Shown in pieces: positions 27,863 to 37,717 of a DNA stretch of 64,000 nucleotides. Under the pieces are notes generated by a model. That model was not told where the DNA came from and did no database searches. It was given only the letters and a program-made list of their open reading frames with translations. The DNA lies in contig NZ_CAJULN010000003.1 of NCBI RefSeq assembly GCF_910586915.1, forward strand, positions 110,679 through 174,678, written 5' to 3'. The position numbers and the translations under genes were made by a program. Source of the stretch: an uncultured Bacteroides sp. GTDB taxonomy: Bacteria > Bacteroidota > Bacteroidia > Bacteroidales > Bacteroidaceae. Each line of letters starts with the position of its first letter. Position 1 is the first letter of the stretch.

Positions 27863-29218
27863 TTATTCGGTAATCAGTCGCAACTGCTTCGCTCCCACAC
27901 GGGCTTTCAGCCATTCGCCAATCTTTGCTTTCTCGGTAGCGGACGGATGATGTTTAAACTTCATCACTGCCAGGGTCACGGTATCGGTTTTCATCGAATC
28001 GACCCGCACTTCGAGCGACTGGGCGATGGAAAGCGTAGTGACCGAAGGATAGAGCACCTTCAGTTCGGGCACCAACGTACGGCTCATCGCATCGTACGTT
28101 CTATACCGTTCGAGCGTCGTTTCCAGTTGGGATATTTTCACTTTCTGTTCCTGGAGGCGTTGCTCGCTGTTCTTGTAGAAGTCTTCCATCACCATAGCGC
28201 GAATGGAAGAGACATCTACCGCTTCGTTGTTCATGCCTTGCAACACAGTGAGTTTCGTATCTTCGAGTTTGTACTCTTTCAGTTTGCTGCGGGCAATGGA
28301 AATGGAGGCGTCGGGCACTTCCGACCCGATGAGCACGACACGCACTTCCTTGTGTTCGTAGCTGATTTTCTTGTCGAGCACCTGTGTGTCTTCAAAGGCC
28401 AACTGTTCGGTGATGAACCGGTTGGCAGCCGCTTCGTAGAAAGTTCCCTTAATGATACCAAACGTCAGGTAGATGGCCGGGCACATCGTCAAGACCACAA
28501 TCAGAACGATGTATTTACGCACCTTCTTTTCGCGGGTTTTATCCATAAACTCTTTCCGTTGGAAATGCATCACACGCACGCCGATGAAAGTGGCCAGGCT
28601 GATAAATACCGAGTTGATGAAGTAGAGATAGAAAGCTCCCAGGAAATAAATCAGGTTGCCCGACGCCAATCCGTATCCTGCCGTACAGAGCGGCGGCATC
28701 AATGCAGTGGCGATGGCAACACCGGGAATCACGTTTCCTTTTTCCCTCGTGGAAAGCGCCACCACGCCTGCCAAACCGCCGAAAAGCGCGATGAATACGT
28801 CGTAGATAGTGGGCGACGTGCGTGCCAACAGTTCGGATTGCGAACCGGCAATCGGTGCGAGAAGGAAGAAAACAGTGGCCGTCGTCACACTGAAAGCGGT
28901 GGTGATAAGGAAACTCTTCAAAGAGCGTTTCATCAGTTCAAAATCGTTCAGCCCGACAGACAGGCCTACGCCCATGATAGGCCCCATCAACGGAGAAATC
29001 AGCATGGCTCCGATGATGACGGCAGTAGAGTTCACATTCAGTCCGAGCGAAGCCATAAAGATGGCAAAGATAAGAATCCACAGGTTGGCTCCTTTGAATT
29101 CGACTCCTTTACGGATGGAGTCGACCGTGGCAAGTTCGTTGTCTTTATCCTTTTTCAAGTCCAGGTATTCGTACAGAAAGGACTTGATGGCAAATTTATT
29201 ACGCTCATCTGTCTTCAT
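27863..29218 (-). CDS. DUF389 family membrane protein
   Basis: The 451-residue protein has a short soluble N-terminus, a hydrophobic block of about six membrane segments (residues 45-250, including AVIIGAMLISPLMGPIMGVGLSVG) that defines DUF389, and then a soluble periplasmic or cytoplasmic domain with a coiled coil near residues 350-390. The function is unknown; the family is conserved in Bacteroidota. Its start lies 2 bases after the flippase stop, so the two are co-translated or co-transcribed. Confidence 0.88.
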   Translation of the reverse strand: MKTDERNKFAIKSFLYEYLDLKKDKDNELATVDSIRKGVEFKGANLWILIFAIFMASLGLNVNSTAVIIGAMLISPLMGPIMGVGLSVGLNDFELMKRSLKSFLITTAFSVTTATVFFLLAPIAGSQSELLARTSPTIYDVFIALFGGLAGVVALSTREKGNVIPGVAIATALMPPLCTAGYGLASGNLIYFLGAFYLYFINSVFISLATFIGVRVMHFQRKEFMDKTREKKVRKYIVLIVVLTMCPAIYLTFGIIKGTFYEAAANRFITEQLAFEDTQVLDKKISYEHKEVRVVLIGSEVPDASISIARSKLKEYKLEDTKLTVLQGMNNEAVDVSSIRAMVMEDFYKNSEQRLQEQKVKISQLETTLERYRTYDAMSRTLVPELKVLYPSVTTLSIAQSLEVRVDSMKTDTVTLAVMKFKHHPSATEKAKIGEWLKARVGAKQLRLITE

Positions 29219-29220
29219 GG

Positions 29221-30717
29221 TTATTTCTTCTTTATAAATCGGTTAATAATGGGAAGCTGGCTCAGCGGCAAGTCCCGTTTGATGATATAGCTTACAAACA
29301 ATAACAAAAGCAGGGTACGAAAAGCAAGGCGGAGGGGAAGATTGGCTACGGGAACGTATTGCCCAATCAGATAGAGCGCCGTGGCGAGCAACACGTAGCT
29401 TCCGAGGCTTTTCAAGTCGTAATGAATCGGGTATTTCTTCTGGCCCATCCAGTAGGACAGCAACATGATGGTTGCATAGCCGACTACGGAAGCCCAAGCA
29501 GAAGCGACATAGCCGTAGGCAGGGACAAACAGGATATTCATTATTACGATAATGGCGCAGCCTATCAGGGAGAAATAGGCTCCCCAGCGTGTCTCGTCGG
29601 TCAGCTTGTACCAGAAAGAGAGGTTGAAGTAGATGCCTTTGCAGATTTCAGCAAGCATCACAATGGCCACTACGCCCAGCCCTTCCCAATAGCCGCGCGC
29701 CACGAGATAGCGCAGCAAGTCGAGATAGAACATCACGGCCAAAAAGGCCAGAAGGGAGAAGATAAGGAAATATTTCATGGCAGCCGCATACATTCTACGG
29801 TTGTCTCCTTCGCGCGACTTGCCGAACACAAACGGTTCGTAAGCATAGCGGAAGGCTTGTGTAAACATTGCCATCACCATCGCAATCTTGCTGGTAGCCG
29901 CGTAAATGCCCAATTGCACGAGTCCTTCGTGACGGTCTTCGAAAAGGAAGGGGTAAATCATCTTGTCCACCGTTTGGTTGAGAATGCCCACCAGCCCGAG
30001 AATCAATACCGGGAAAGAGTAGACAATCATGCGTTTCAGGAGTGCCTTATCCAACTTATAGGCAAAACCTCTCAGCTCGGGGATGAAGAAGAACATCTGG
30101 GCAACGGAGACTATCAGATTGCTGACAAAGATGTAGCCTATCAGATAGTCGGGGTCATAGAACCAGGAGACTGCCGCCGGACAATGTACATTCAGCCAGG
30201 GGCACAGGAGAAGAAAGAAGAGGTTCAGCCCGATACCACCGATGATGGAAAGCAACTTGATAGCGGCAAACTTTACCGCCCGTTTCTTATAGCGCAGATA
30301 GGCAAAGGGGATGCATTGGAAAGAATCCAAAGCTACCACTACGGCCATCATCGCTATAAATTCGGGATGGTTGCCGTAGTCCAGCAAATTGGAGATGGGC
30401 TGTAGGAACAGCAGGCAGAGAAAAACAAAAAACAGCGACAGCCCGCCTACCGAAAGCAAGGAGGTAGCGTACACTTTCATCGGGTCTTCGTCCGATTTGT
30501 TGGCGAAGCGAAAGAAGCCTGTCTCCATACCGAACGTAAGCAGCACAAGCATCAGGGCCGTGAACGCATAGACGTTCGATACGACCCCATATCCACCCGT
30601 AGACGCCGGCAGAACAGCCGTGTACAACGGAACCAACATATAATTAAGAAAGCGCCCGACAATGCTGCTCAGCCCGTAAATCGCCGTATCTTTTGCCAAT
30701 GATTTCAATCCTGCCAT
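29221..30717 (-). CDS. Lipopolysaccharide/polysaccharide flippase-like membrane protein
   Basis: The 498-residue protein has about 14 hydrophobic segments and the N-terminal MAGLKSLAKDTAIYGLSSIVGRFLNYMLVPLYT of the polysaccharide biosynthesis (MATE/Wzx superfamily) proteins. It should move lipid-linked glycans across the inner membrane; the cargo is unknown. It is not in a capsule cluster but sits between ruvB and DUF389, 53 bases downstream of ruvB. It ends in a basic tail (INRFIKKK). Confidence 0.88.
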   Translation of the reverse strand: MAGLKSLAKDTAIYGLSSIVGRFLNYMLVPLYTAVLPASTGGYGVVSNVYAFTALMLVLLTFGMETGFFRFANKSDEDPMKVYATSLLSVGGLSLFFVFLCLLFLQPISNLLDYGNHPEFIAMMAVVVALDSFQCIPFAYLRYKKRAVKFAAIKLLSIIGGIGLNLFFLLLCPWLNVHCPAAVSWFYDPDYLIGYIFVSNLIVSVAQMFFFIPELRGFAYKLDKALLKRMIVYSFPVLILGLVGILNQTVDKMIYPFLFEDRHEGLVQLGIYAATSKIAMVMAMFTQAFRYAYEPFVFGKSREGDNRRMYAAAMKYFLIFSLLAFLAVMFYLDLLRYLVARGYWEGLGVVAIVMLAEICKGIYFNLSFWYKLTDETRWGAYFSLIGCAIIVIMNILFVPAYGYVASAWASVVGYATIMLLSYWMGQKKYPIHYDLKSLGSYVLLATALYLIGQYVPVANLPLRLAFRTLLLLLFVSYIIKRDLPLSQLPIINRFIKKK

Positions 30718-30770
30718 ATAGTTAGTGATTTAATATTCGATGCTTTAATACTTTAATGGATACAACCGGC

Positions 30771-31805
30771 TCAGGGAGCGTCAAATAATGTCTGCTGACT
30801 GCTGTAAAGGCTTCGTCCGAGATGTTTATAAGCGAGTTCCGTCACCTCACGCCCGCGAGGGGTGCGTTTCATGAATCCTTCCTTTATCAAGAAAGGTTCG
30901 TAAACTTCCTCAATCGTTCCCGCATCTTCTCCCAATGCCGTAGCAATGGTGCTGATGCCCACGGGACCGCCTTTGAACTTGTCTATGATGGTGCAGAGTA
31001 TCTTGTTGTCTATCTCGTCCAAGCCATATTTGTCGATATTCAACGCTTCCAATGCAAACCGGGCAATTTCCGTATCAATCGAACCCGAGCCCTTCACCTG
31101 GGCAAAATCGCGCACGCGACGCAGCAAGGCGTTGGCTATACGCGGCGTCCCACGGCTGCGCGAAGCTATCTCCGACGCCGCACGTACCGAACAGGGCACA
31201 TCCAGAATGGAAGAAGAACGGCGAATGATGCTGCTCAGGATGTCGTCGTCGTAATATTCGAGATGCAGGTTGATACCGAAACGCGCACGAAGCGGAGCCG
31301 TAAGCAGACCGCTACGCGTGGTTGCCCCCACCAGCGTGAAAGGATTCAAATCAATCTGTATGCTACGTGCCGAAGGACCCTTGTCAATCATGATGTCGAT
31401 GCGGTAGTCCTCCATCGCAGAGTAAAGATACTCTTCCACCACGGGCGACAGACGGTGGATTTCGTCGATAAAGAGTACATCGTTTGGCTCAAGGCCGGTG
31501 AGCACCCCTGCCAAATCACCCGGTTTGTCAAGCACCGGACCGGAGGTGACCTTAAAACCGACGCCCAACTCGTTGGCGATGATGTTTGAAAGTGTTGTCT
31601 TTCCCAAGCCCGGAGGGCCGTGAAGCAGAACGTGGTCAAGCGCCTCGCCACGCAAGCGTGCCGCCTTCACAAAAATGCGAAGGTTTTCCACCACTTTGTC
31701 CTGTCCGCTAAAATCCTCAAAACTCAACGGGCGGAGCGCATTCTCGAAATCCCGTTCCCTTGAGGTAAGCTGATGTTCGCGTATGTTAAAATCTTCCTGT
31801 TCCAT
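30771..31805 (-). CDS. ruvB: Holliday junction branch migration ATPase RuvB
   Basis: The 344-residue protein is full-length with Walker A ([11 protein letters not shown]), Walker B (LFIDEIHRL), the sensor segment ([11 protein letters not shown]) and the winged-helix C-terminus ([20 protein letters not shown]). It forms the hexameric motor that drives Holliday junction migration with RuvA, which is not in the window. A minus-strand TATCTTTG box lies 22 bases upstream. Confidence 0.97.
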   Translation of the reverse strand: MEQEDFNIREHQLTSRERDFENALRPLSFEDFSGQDKVVENLRIFVKAARLRGEALDHVLLHGPPGLGKTTLSNIIANELGVGFKVTSGPVLDKPGDLAGVLTGLEPNDVLFIDEIHRLSPVVEEYLYSAMEDYRIDIMIDKGPSARSIQIDLNPFTLVGATTRSGLLTAPLRARFGINLHLEYYDDDILSSIIRRSSSILDVPCSVRAASEIASRSRGTPRIANALLRRVRDFAQVKGSGSIDTEIARFALEALNIDKYGLDEIDNKILCTIIDKFKGGPVGISTIATALGEDAGTIEEVYEPFLIKEGFMKRTPRGREVTELAYKHLGRSLYSSQQTLFDAP

Positions 31806-31826
31806 TTATATCTTCAAAGTAGGAGG

Positions 31827-31834
31827 CAAAGATA
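31827..31834 (-). promoter_or_regulatory. -7 box of the ruvB promoter
   Basis: On the minus strand this reads TATCTTTG, an exact Bacteroides -7 match 22 bases upstream of the ruvB start. Confidence 0.6.
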
Positions 31835-31938
31835 GAGATTTACATTCATTTTCAGTACAAGAAAAACGAATAAAACTCCACGCACGCCCCGAGAGGTAAC
31901 CTTTTCGCCCGTTATTAGTTTATTTGAAACGTAATAAT

Positions 31939-31946
31939 TACTTTTG
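31939..31946 (+). promoter_or_regulatory. -7 box upstream of the nucleoside-gate gene
   Basis: TACTTTTG matches TAnnTTTG and lies 35 bases before the ATG at 31981. Confidence 0.5.
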
Positions 31947-31980
31947 CACGACGTATCGTATATAACACACGCTGTCAACT

Positions 31981-33213
31981 ATGGTTTTAAATTACATCTG
32001 GATAGGATTCTTCATCGTTGCCTTTGTCATCGCCCTCGCAAAAGTGGTTTTCGCGGGTGACACGGAGATATTCACCGCCATCATGAACTCGACATTCGAC
32101 TCCTCCAAAACGGCTTTCGAAATCTCCTTAGGGCTTACCGGAGTATTGGCTCTTTGGCTGGGCGTCATGAAAATCGGCGAAAACAGCGGGCTGATTAACG
32201 CACTGGCACGTTTTCTGAGTCCGGTGCTCTGCCGCCTGTTTCCCGACATACCCAAAGGACATCCCGTATTAGGCTCCATCTTCATGAATATGTCCGCCAA
32301 TATGCTTGGGCTCGACAACGCCGCCACCCCGATGGGACTGAAGGCGATGAAAGAGCTACAGGAGTTAAATCCGAAGAAGGACACGGCTTCCAACCCGATG
32401 ATTATGTTCTTAGTCATCAACACCTCGGGACTCGTGCTTATCCCCATCAGCATCATGGTATATCGCGCGCAAATGGGGGCTGCACAGCCGACCGATGTGT
32501 TTATCCCGATTCTGCTCAGCACGTTCCTCTCTACGTTGGTGGGTGTCATTGCTGTCAGTATCGCGCAGAAGATAAATCTGATTAACAAACCGATTCTGAT
32601 ATTGGCAGGTGTCGTCTGTCTCTTCTTCTCCGGACTAATTTACCTCTTTACCCACGTCTCGCGTGAGGAAATGGGAACTTATTCCACATTGGCTGCCAAT
32701 ATCATTCTGTTCGGAGTGATTGTGCTGTTCATTCTGACAGGCGTGAGGAAAAGAATCAATGTCTACGACTCCTTTGTTGAGGGGGCCAAAGAGGGGTTTG
32801 CCACCGCCGTACGCATCATTCCTTACCTGGTTGCTTTTCTTGTCGGCATCGCAGTGTTCCGCACCTCGGGGGCGATGGATTATGTGGTAAGCGGTATCGG
32901 TTATGTAGTCGGACTGTACGGCGTCGACACGAACTTCGTCGGGGCACTCCCCACCGCTCTGATGAAATCGTTGAGCGGAAGCGGTGCCAACGGGTTGATG
33001 ATTGACACGATGAAAGAACTTGGACCCGACTCCTTTGTAGGACGCATGAGCTGCGTGGTGCGCGGCGCTTCGGACACCACGTTCTATATCCTTGCCGTCT
33101 ATTTCGGCAGTGTAGGTATCAGTAAAACCCGCAACGCCATCACCTGCGGTCTGATAGCTGATTTCTCAGGTATCATAGCCGCCATCTTCATCAGTTATTT
33201 ATTTTTCTTCTAA
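31981..33213 (+). CDS. Nucleoside recognition (Gate) domain membrane protein, SpmA-SpmB-like fusion
   Basis: The 410-residue protein has about ten membrane segments and two Gate-type halves. The first resembles SpmA (residues 1-200, with NMSANMLGLDNAATPMGLKAM). The second resembles SpmB (residues 250-410, with ALMKSLSGSGANGLMIDTMKELGPDSF and RGASDTTFYILAVYFGSVGI). In Bacillus these are separate spore maturation proteins; the fused form is common in non-sporing Bacteroidota, where it is probably a transporter or exporter of unknown substrate. ybeY follows 20 bases later. Confidence 0.88.
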   Translation: MVLNYIWIGFFIVAFVIALAKVVFAGDTEIFTAIMNSTFDSSKTAFEISLGLTGVLALWLGVMKIGENSGLINALARFLSPVLCRLFPDIPKGHPVLGSIFMNMSANMLGLDNAATPMGLKAMKELQELNPKKDTASNPMIMFLVINTSGLVLIPISIMVYRAQMGAAQPTDVFIPILLSTFLSTLVGVIAVSIAQKINLINKPILILAGVVCLFFSGLIYLFTHVSREEMGTYSTLAANIILFGVIVLFILTGVRKRINVYDSFVEGAKEGFATAVRIIPYLVAFLVGIAVFRTSGAMDYVVSGIGYVVGLYGVDTNFVGALPTALMKSLSGSGANGLMIDTMKELGPDSFVGRMSCVVRGASDTTFYILAVYFGSVGISKTRNAITCGLIADFSGIIAAIFISYLFFF

Positions 33214-33233
33214 AAACTCATAAACATTCAATT

Positions 33234-33650
33234 ATGGCTGTAACTTATCAAACGGAAGGGGTCAAAATGCCCGAAATAAAGAAACGTGAGACTACGGAAT
33301 GGATAAAAGCCGTAGCCGCCTCCTACGGGAAAAGAGTTGGTGAAATCGCTTATATCTTTTGTTCCGACGAGAAGATTCTCGAAGTGAACCGCCAATATCT
33401 GCAACACGACTATTACACAGATATCATCACATTCGACTACTGCGAGGGCGACCGCCTAGCAGGCGACCTGTTTATCAGCCTCGACACGATACGTACCAAC
33501 GCCGAACAGTTCGGCACGTCTTATGACGATGAACTGCACCGTGTCATCGTCCACGGGATACTCCATCTGTGCGGAATCGACGACAAAGGACCGGGCGAAC
33601 GAGAGGTGATGGAAGCGGCGGAGAACAAGGCGCTAGCGATGAGGGGATGA
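33234..33650 (+). CDS. ybeY: Endoribonuclease YbeY (rRNA maturation factor)
   Basis: The 138-residue metal-dependent RNase acts in 16S rRNA 3'-end processing and ribosome quality control. The signature HGILHLCGIDDKGPGE aligns with the family H-x3-H-x5-H motif, but the third ligand is Asp instead of His, a change I believe is common in Bacteroidota. The rest is full-length. The last 18 bases overlap a truncated transposase ORF on the other strand, so an old insertion abuts the gene without damaging it. Confidence 0.92.
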   Translation: MAVTYQTEGVKMPEIKKRETTEWIKAVAASYGKRVGEIAYIFCSDEKILEVNRQYLQHDYYTDIITFDYCEGDRLAGDLFISLDTIRTNAEQFGTSYDDELHRVIVHGILHLCGIDDKGPGEREVMEAAENKALAMRG

Positions 33651-34010
33651 GAAAAAAGGAGACAGTTGCATATTTGAGTACATCGGTCTGACCGTGGCAA
33701 TCAAATAAAGGCCCAGCCCTTCAAAAATGCGATAATCCCTACTTTCGTTTGCACGAGGCAATGAGGTATGGTTCACGGCCTTACGAAAACCGAGATGATA
33801 AAGCATCGTGTTATGGGCTTCGAGGCATAGACAAATATCCCTCAGAGAATCACATCCTGTCAACTGTCCGAAAAACAGATGAAGGAGGTGATTGTAACTG
33901 CTGAGATTTTTGGTATGCCAATCTCCTTTATATTGCTTTACGAGTTTATCAAACTGATAACGCGGTATATACTCGACTACTTGGGAAAATACAAACTTGC
34001 CTTGATTCAT
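33633..34010 (-). pseudogene. Truncated IS4-family transposase (DUF4372 N-terminal part)
   Basis: The ORF encodes about 110 residues of a transposase N-terminus (NQGKFVFSQVVEYIPRYQFD, FFGQLTGCDSLRDICLCLEA), typical of Bacteroides IS4-type elements whose intact transposase is near 390 residues. Similarity ends after LIATVRPMY. The last residues are antisense read-through of the ybeY end. The catalytic DDE region is absent, so this is a dead remnant. Confidence 0.8.
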
Positions 34011-34267
34011 AATCCTGATATGTTGAAACTACAGGACTAATAAATCATTTTCAAATCAAAAAATCAATGAATGCTTATATTTGATTAAAAATTAATCGTT
34101 TAACTACAGTAATGTGGTTTTTATCGCACCACTAATAACGTAATAGTAAGAATATAAATTTGAATTCAGGGGTGAATACAAAATTAAATATTAATTTTGT
34201 ATTCAAAAGATAGAAGCATATGAAAAAGATGTGTTTATGAACAATATTAACTTAAAAATGAATAGTT

Positions 34268-34493
34268 ATGAATAAAAACATATTAGCAATTTTGGCATTT
34301 ATACTTGTTGTTGTAAGTGTAAGTATTTGTGTTTTTCAGCAGAAAGAAGAACATATGTCGGATATAATGTGGTAATATAGAAGCATTAGCACAAGGAGAA
34401 GGAAGTGGAAACTATGATTGTGTAGCACCTTATACTATAAAGTGTTCTCAAGAGGGAAGTGTAAGAGTTCCCGGTTACAGAATGGATAAATAA
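34268..34493 (+). pseudogene. NVEALA-family small exported peptide gene, frameshifted
   Basis: The first ORF (34268-34375) encodes 35 residues with a single hydrophobic leader and ends SDIMW. A one-base shift at about 34367-34372 gives GNIEALAQGEGSGNYDC... ending RVPGYRMDK at 34493. GNIEALA is a variant of the NVEALA motif that names this Bacteroides peptide family. The two halves together give the usual length of about 75 residues. NVEALA genes typically precede BF3164-like lipoproteins, exactly as here. The function is unknown; either an inactivating indel or a sequence error explains the split. Confidence 0.75.
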
Positions 34494-34569
34494 TTTACTT
34501 TATTTTACATTTTTCTCTATGACTTCTATCTTACTTATTGTAGTTGTTTGATTTTTAAAGATTTTACCA

Positions 34570-35619
34570 ATGAAACATTATATGTCGTTTTTTTATGCAT
34601 TGTTGCTGAGTTTTCTTTTAGCGGCGTGCACCGGGCGTAAGCAGGATATGCTTTCGTTGTTTGCTTCTATAGATAAAGCTGAAATTTTCAAGTTGGACAT
34701 AGAGACCGACAGTATTCGCAATCCATATCTGATGGAATGTGCGGAAGGGAAATTATTTTTTGCCAACATGAATTATTCGTCATTGATTTCAGTATTCGAC
34801 TTGTCATCGGGCAAACATACCGGAGACTTCTTGACCCGAGGAGAAGGGCCTGAAGAAACCTTGTTTGTTTCAAACCTGGCAGGATGTGGCGGAAAACTCT
34901 CTGTATTTGATTCTGACAAGCAAAAGGTGGTTTTCTATCACATTACGAAAGATAGTTTGGCCAAGTCTTCGTGTATAGAATTGCAGAATGACACCAGTTT
35001 CCTTTTTTCCACGTTTAATTGTTTGCCTTTGGATGCCGGCCGAATAGCCGCTACCGGCCTTACGAAGGAGCATAGGATTGTTTTGTTGGATGGTCATGGT
35101 GTGCCTTATCAGGCTTTTGGGGATTATCCCGGTGCGCGTGCAAAGGCATCTGGTGTGGAGAATGGATTTGCATACCAAGGCTTTATGGTTTATCAACCGG
35201 ACAAGGAAGTCCTGGCTATCGGTTCCAGTTTCGGAGAGTCTGTTCTTTTTTATGATTTGCGCAAGGTGGAAACTCCGGCCTTGTTGAAGGAGCACACTTG
35301 TGCTGTTCCTCAGTATAGGAATACATCTGACAAACAAAGCCAAAGTGTAGCTTTCGGGCAAGATAATATTATGGGTTTTCTTTCTCTGAAGGCTTCAGAG
35401 CAATATTGCATCGGTCTGTATAACGGTCACAAGCGTGTCGGCATGGAATATGGTGGAGATAAATTGTTGTTGTTTGATTGGAACGGAAGCCCTGTGAAAT
35501 GCCTGCAACTGGACCAGACGTACGAACAGATGGCCTATGATGAACAAGGCAATCGGGTTATCCTGTTGGGTCTGGACAAGGTGACAGGTGAATATAAAGT
35601 AACGGCGGTGCAGATTTAG
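34570..35619 (+). CDS. BF3164-like lipoprotein (6-bladed beta-propeller)
   Basis: The 349-residue protein has a lipoprotein signal with lipobox LLAAC, followed by repeated beta-strand blades. These include LISVFDLSSGKHTGDFLTRGEGPEE, which identifies the TolB-like six-bladed propeller family of Bacteroides. It is partnered with the NVEALA peptide gene 77 bases upstream. The function of the pair is unknown; surface or envelope sensing is one possibility. It has lower GC and different codon use from its neighbours, suggesting acquired DNA. It is followed by an IS3-family element. Confidence 0.82.
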   Translation: MKHYMSFFYALLLSFLLAACTGRKQDMLSLFASIDKAEIFKLDIETDSIRNPYLMECAEGKLFFANMNYSSLISVFDLSSGKHTGDFLTRGEGPEETLFVSNLAGCGGKLSVFDSDKQKVVFYHITKDSLAKSSCIELQNDTSFLFSTFNCLPLDAGRIAATGLTKEHRIVLLDGHGVPYQAFGDYPGARAKASGVENGFAYQGFMVYQPDKEVLAIGSSFGESVLFYDLRKVETPALLKEHTCAVPQYRNTSDKQSQSVAFGQDNIMGFLSLKASEQYCIGLYNGHKRVGMEYGGDKLLLFDWNGSPVKCLQLDQTYEQMAYDEQGNRVILLGLDKVTGEYKVTAVQI

Positions 35620-35714
35620 GTTTCTTCTCCTGCATACGGGCATAAAAAAAGAGGGTGTGTCAAAATGAAGTGCACCCCAAAAGTTAGACAAAAAACTTTT
35701 GGGGTGCATTCTTT

Positions 35715-36167
35715 ATGAAATACACTTTTGAAAAAAAGCTCAATATAGTGAGCAGGGTAAAAGCCGGTTGTCCAATTAGACAGTTGGCAAAAGAAAACAA
35801 CCTACACGAGAATAAAATTCTCGATTGGGTACGTTTATATGATAGATACGGGGTTGATATCCTAAGAAAACGTCCCAAGATAAAGCCTACAAGTGATTTT
35901 AAGGAACAAGTTGTACGCGAGATATTGGAAAAAGGATTACCTTTGTCCCATGCATTGATAAAGTACCGTATAAGCCGTATAGCACTTGAAGGCTGGGTTC
36001 GTACGGTTCGTAAACATGGATATGCGGAATTCATATATTTAAACGTAGAGGCAGACCTTCCCAAACTATGGCAAGACCTAAGAAAAAAAGAACCTCAGAC
36101 TGAATTGGAAAAGCTTCAGGCGGAAAACTTGCGTCTGAGGGCAGAGAATGCGTTGCTAAAAAAGTGA
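35715..36167 (+). pseudogene. IS3-family OrfA, shortened by a frameshift
   Basis: The 150-residue ORF has two helix-turn-helix units (GCPIRQLAKENNLHENKILDWV and the later region) and a C-terminal leucine-zipper-like helix (ELEKLQAENLRLRAENALLKK). It stops in an A-run at 36158-36163. One base more would continue into VKALVEEQEARARLNGQKPSTN, the normal OrfA ending. This indicates a 1-base deletion in the A-run, upstream of the usual OrfA-OrfB frameshift zone. Confidence 0.75.
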
Positions 36168-36258
36168 AGGCCTTAGTCGAGGAACAGGAAGCCCGGGCAC
36201 GTCTCAATGGGCAGAAGCCATCGACGAACTAAGGTCCGAATATCCTCTTGACTTATTA

Positions 36259-37008
36259 TTGGAGTTAAGAAAGATGGCTCGTTCCGTATTCTATTATCAT
36301 CTGAAACGGCTTGAGGAACAAGATAAATACGCAGTGGAGAAAGAAGAAATCAAATCCATTTTCCATGAGCACAAAGGACGTTATGGTTATAGACGGATCA
36401 CTTGGGAGATGCGGAACCGTGGTTATGTCATCAACCACAAGACCGTGCAGCGCCTCATGACAGAAATGCATATCAAATGCAAGATGCGCAAGGTGCGTTA
36501 TCGTTCTTATAAAGGAGAAGTTGGCAGTCTCGCCCCCAACATAATAGGACGTGACTTTGTTGCTACTAAGCCCAACCGTAAATGGGCGACTGATGTAACA
36601 CAGATAAATATAGGGGCTACGAAACTATATCTGTCGCCTATTCTTGATATGTTCAATGGTGAGATTATTTCCCATAACATATCTAACAGCCCTAATCTTG
36701 AACAAGTATATGATATGCTCGATAAAGCATTTGATAAGTGTGATAACCTTGACGGACTCGTACTTCATTCTGATCAAGGTTGGCAATACCAACACTTCGG
36801 ATATCGGAAAAGGCTTGAAGAGTATCATATAATTCAAAGTATGTCGAGAAAGGGAAACTGTCTGGACAACTCTATGATGGAGAATTTTTTCGGAATTATG
36901 AAATCTGAACTTCTATACGCTGAAAAGTTCGAGTCTCCGGAAGACTTCATAAAGGCTTTGGAAGAATATATAGATTATATAATAATAAAAGAATTAAGTC
37001 CAGATTAA
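36259..37008 (+). pseudogene. IS3-family OrfB transposase, C-terminus frameshifted
   Basis: The DDE integrase core is intact: Asp in ATDVTQI, Asp in HSDQGWQYQ and Glu in MMENFFGIMKSE. The OrfB frame extends upstream without a stop to the OrfA end (WAEAIDELRSEYPLDLL), as expected for a -1 fusion protein. Near 36978 a missing base changes the expected YNNKRIKSRLKGKSPVQYRT ending into a premature stop; the intact frame would end at 37055. The element is therefore probably immobile. Confidence 0.78.
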
Positions 37009-37200
37009 AAGGAAAGAGTCCAGTACAATACCGAACTCTTTCTATAACTGGATAATGTTTAATCTGTCTAAATTTTTGAGGTCACTTCACCTCACACTTC
37101 TCTCTAAGCAACAAATATCTTGCTAACATTGACAGAATGGAAAGTAAAAGAGAGCAGAGAATAAGGCACAAAAAAAGAGCGAATAACTCCGCCCCCTTAA

Positions 37201-37230
37201 AAGAATCCCCCTAATGGGATTCTTCTTTTT
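37201..37230 (+). terminator. Terminator-like hairpin
   Basis: AAGAATCCC (37201-37209) pairs with GGGATTCTT (37216-37224), followed by CTTTTT. The arms end in A and T runs, so it could work in both directions. Confidence 0.6.
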
Positions 37231-37709
37231 CATCTACTAATTACCTAAAAACAAATCTTAAAATCTAATACCTCAATTTTATAAACTAATACTTTTCCTT
37301 TTTTCACCTTATTCTAATATCTAAAACTTCAGTGGTTTCACAACCACACTGCAAAGGTATAGCTGTTTCGGAAAATGACAAGAGCTATCACACAAAAAAT
37401 GAGAATTACGCCTGTTTTCTTGATTTATATCAATTCGAAGGGCTAAAATTAGTACTCCGCGCTCCAGTTTACCCTACATTACGGAGCACTTCAAACTAAC
37501 AAAAAGTAAGCACAAAGCAGCATACGAAAACAGAATACAGACATTTTGAAAGGACATAGGGATAAATAAGAGCGAAACAACCCATCTCCTACAAACAATC
37601 TGTATTTCCCTAACCCGAAATCCTTGCGTTTTTTACAACGAAGCCGCACTCCCGCCCGATTTTTCGGAAGCAAAAGGAGGAGGAAGATATATTTCTCACA
37701 ACTTTTCTG

Positions 37710-37717
37710 TAACTTTG
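37710..37717 (+). promoter_or_regulatory. -7 box of the mnmG promoter
   Basis: TAACTTTG matches TAnnTTTG exactly, 27 bases before the ATG at 37745. Confidence 0.6.

Larger units (their letters stand above)
35666..37089 (+). mobile_element. IS3-family (IS150-like) insertion sequence, decayed
   Basis: Imperfect terminal repeats at 35666-35690 and 37065-37089 match at 20 of 25 positions (both begin TGAAGTG and end TTAGACA on the inner side). Inside are orfA (helix-turn-helix) and orfB (DDE integrase), both with frame damage. No target duplication is evident next to these ends: AAA on the left and CCT on the right. The GAGGGTGTGTCAAAA just before the left end recurs at the ends of Bacteroides elements, so the true boundary may lie a few bases further out. 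Confidence 0.8.

Noticed and set aside
27590..29290. 566-codon open frame on the plus strand opposite DUF389
   Set aside because: It is antisense to a recognised family gene, is rich in His and Arg, and shows no family signature.
29359..30405. 348-codon open frame on the plus strand opposite the flippase
   Set aside because: It is the antisense shadow of a clear membrane protein gene.
37491..37673. 60-codon minus-strand ORF before mnmG
   Set aside because: No ribosome site, family similarity or conservation cue; the sequence looks like chance in AT-rich spacer.
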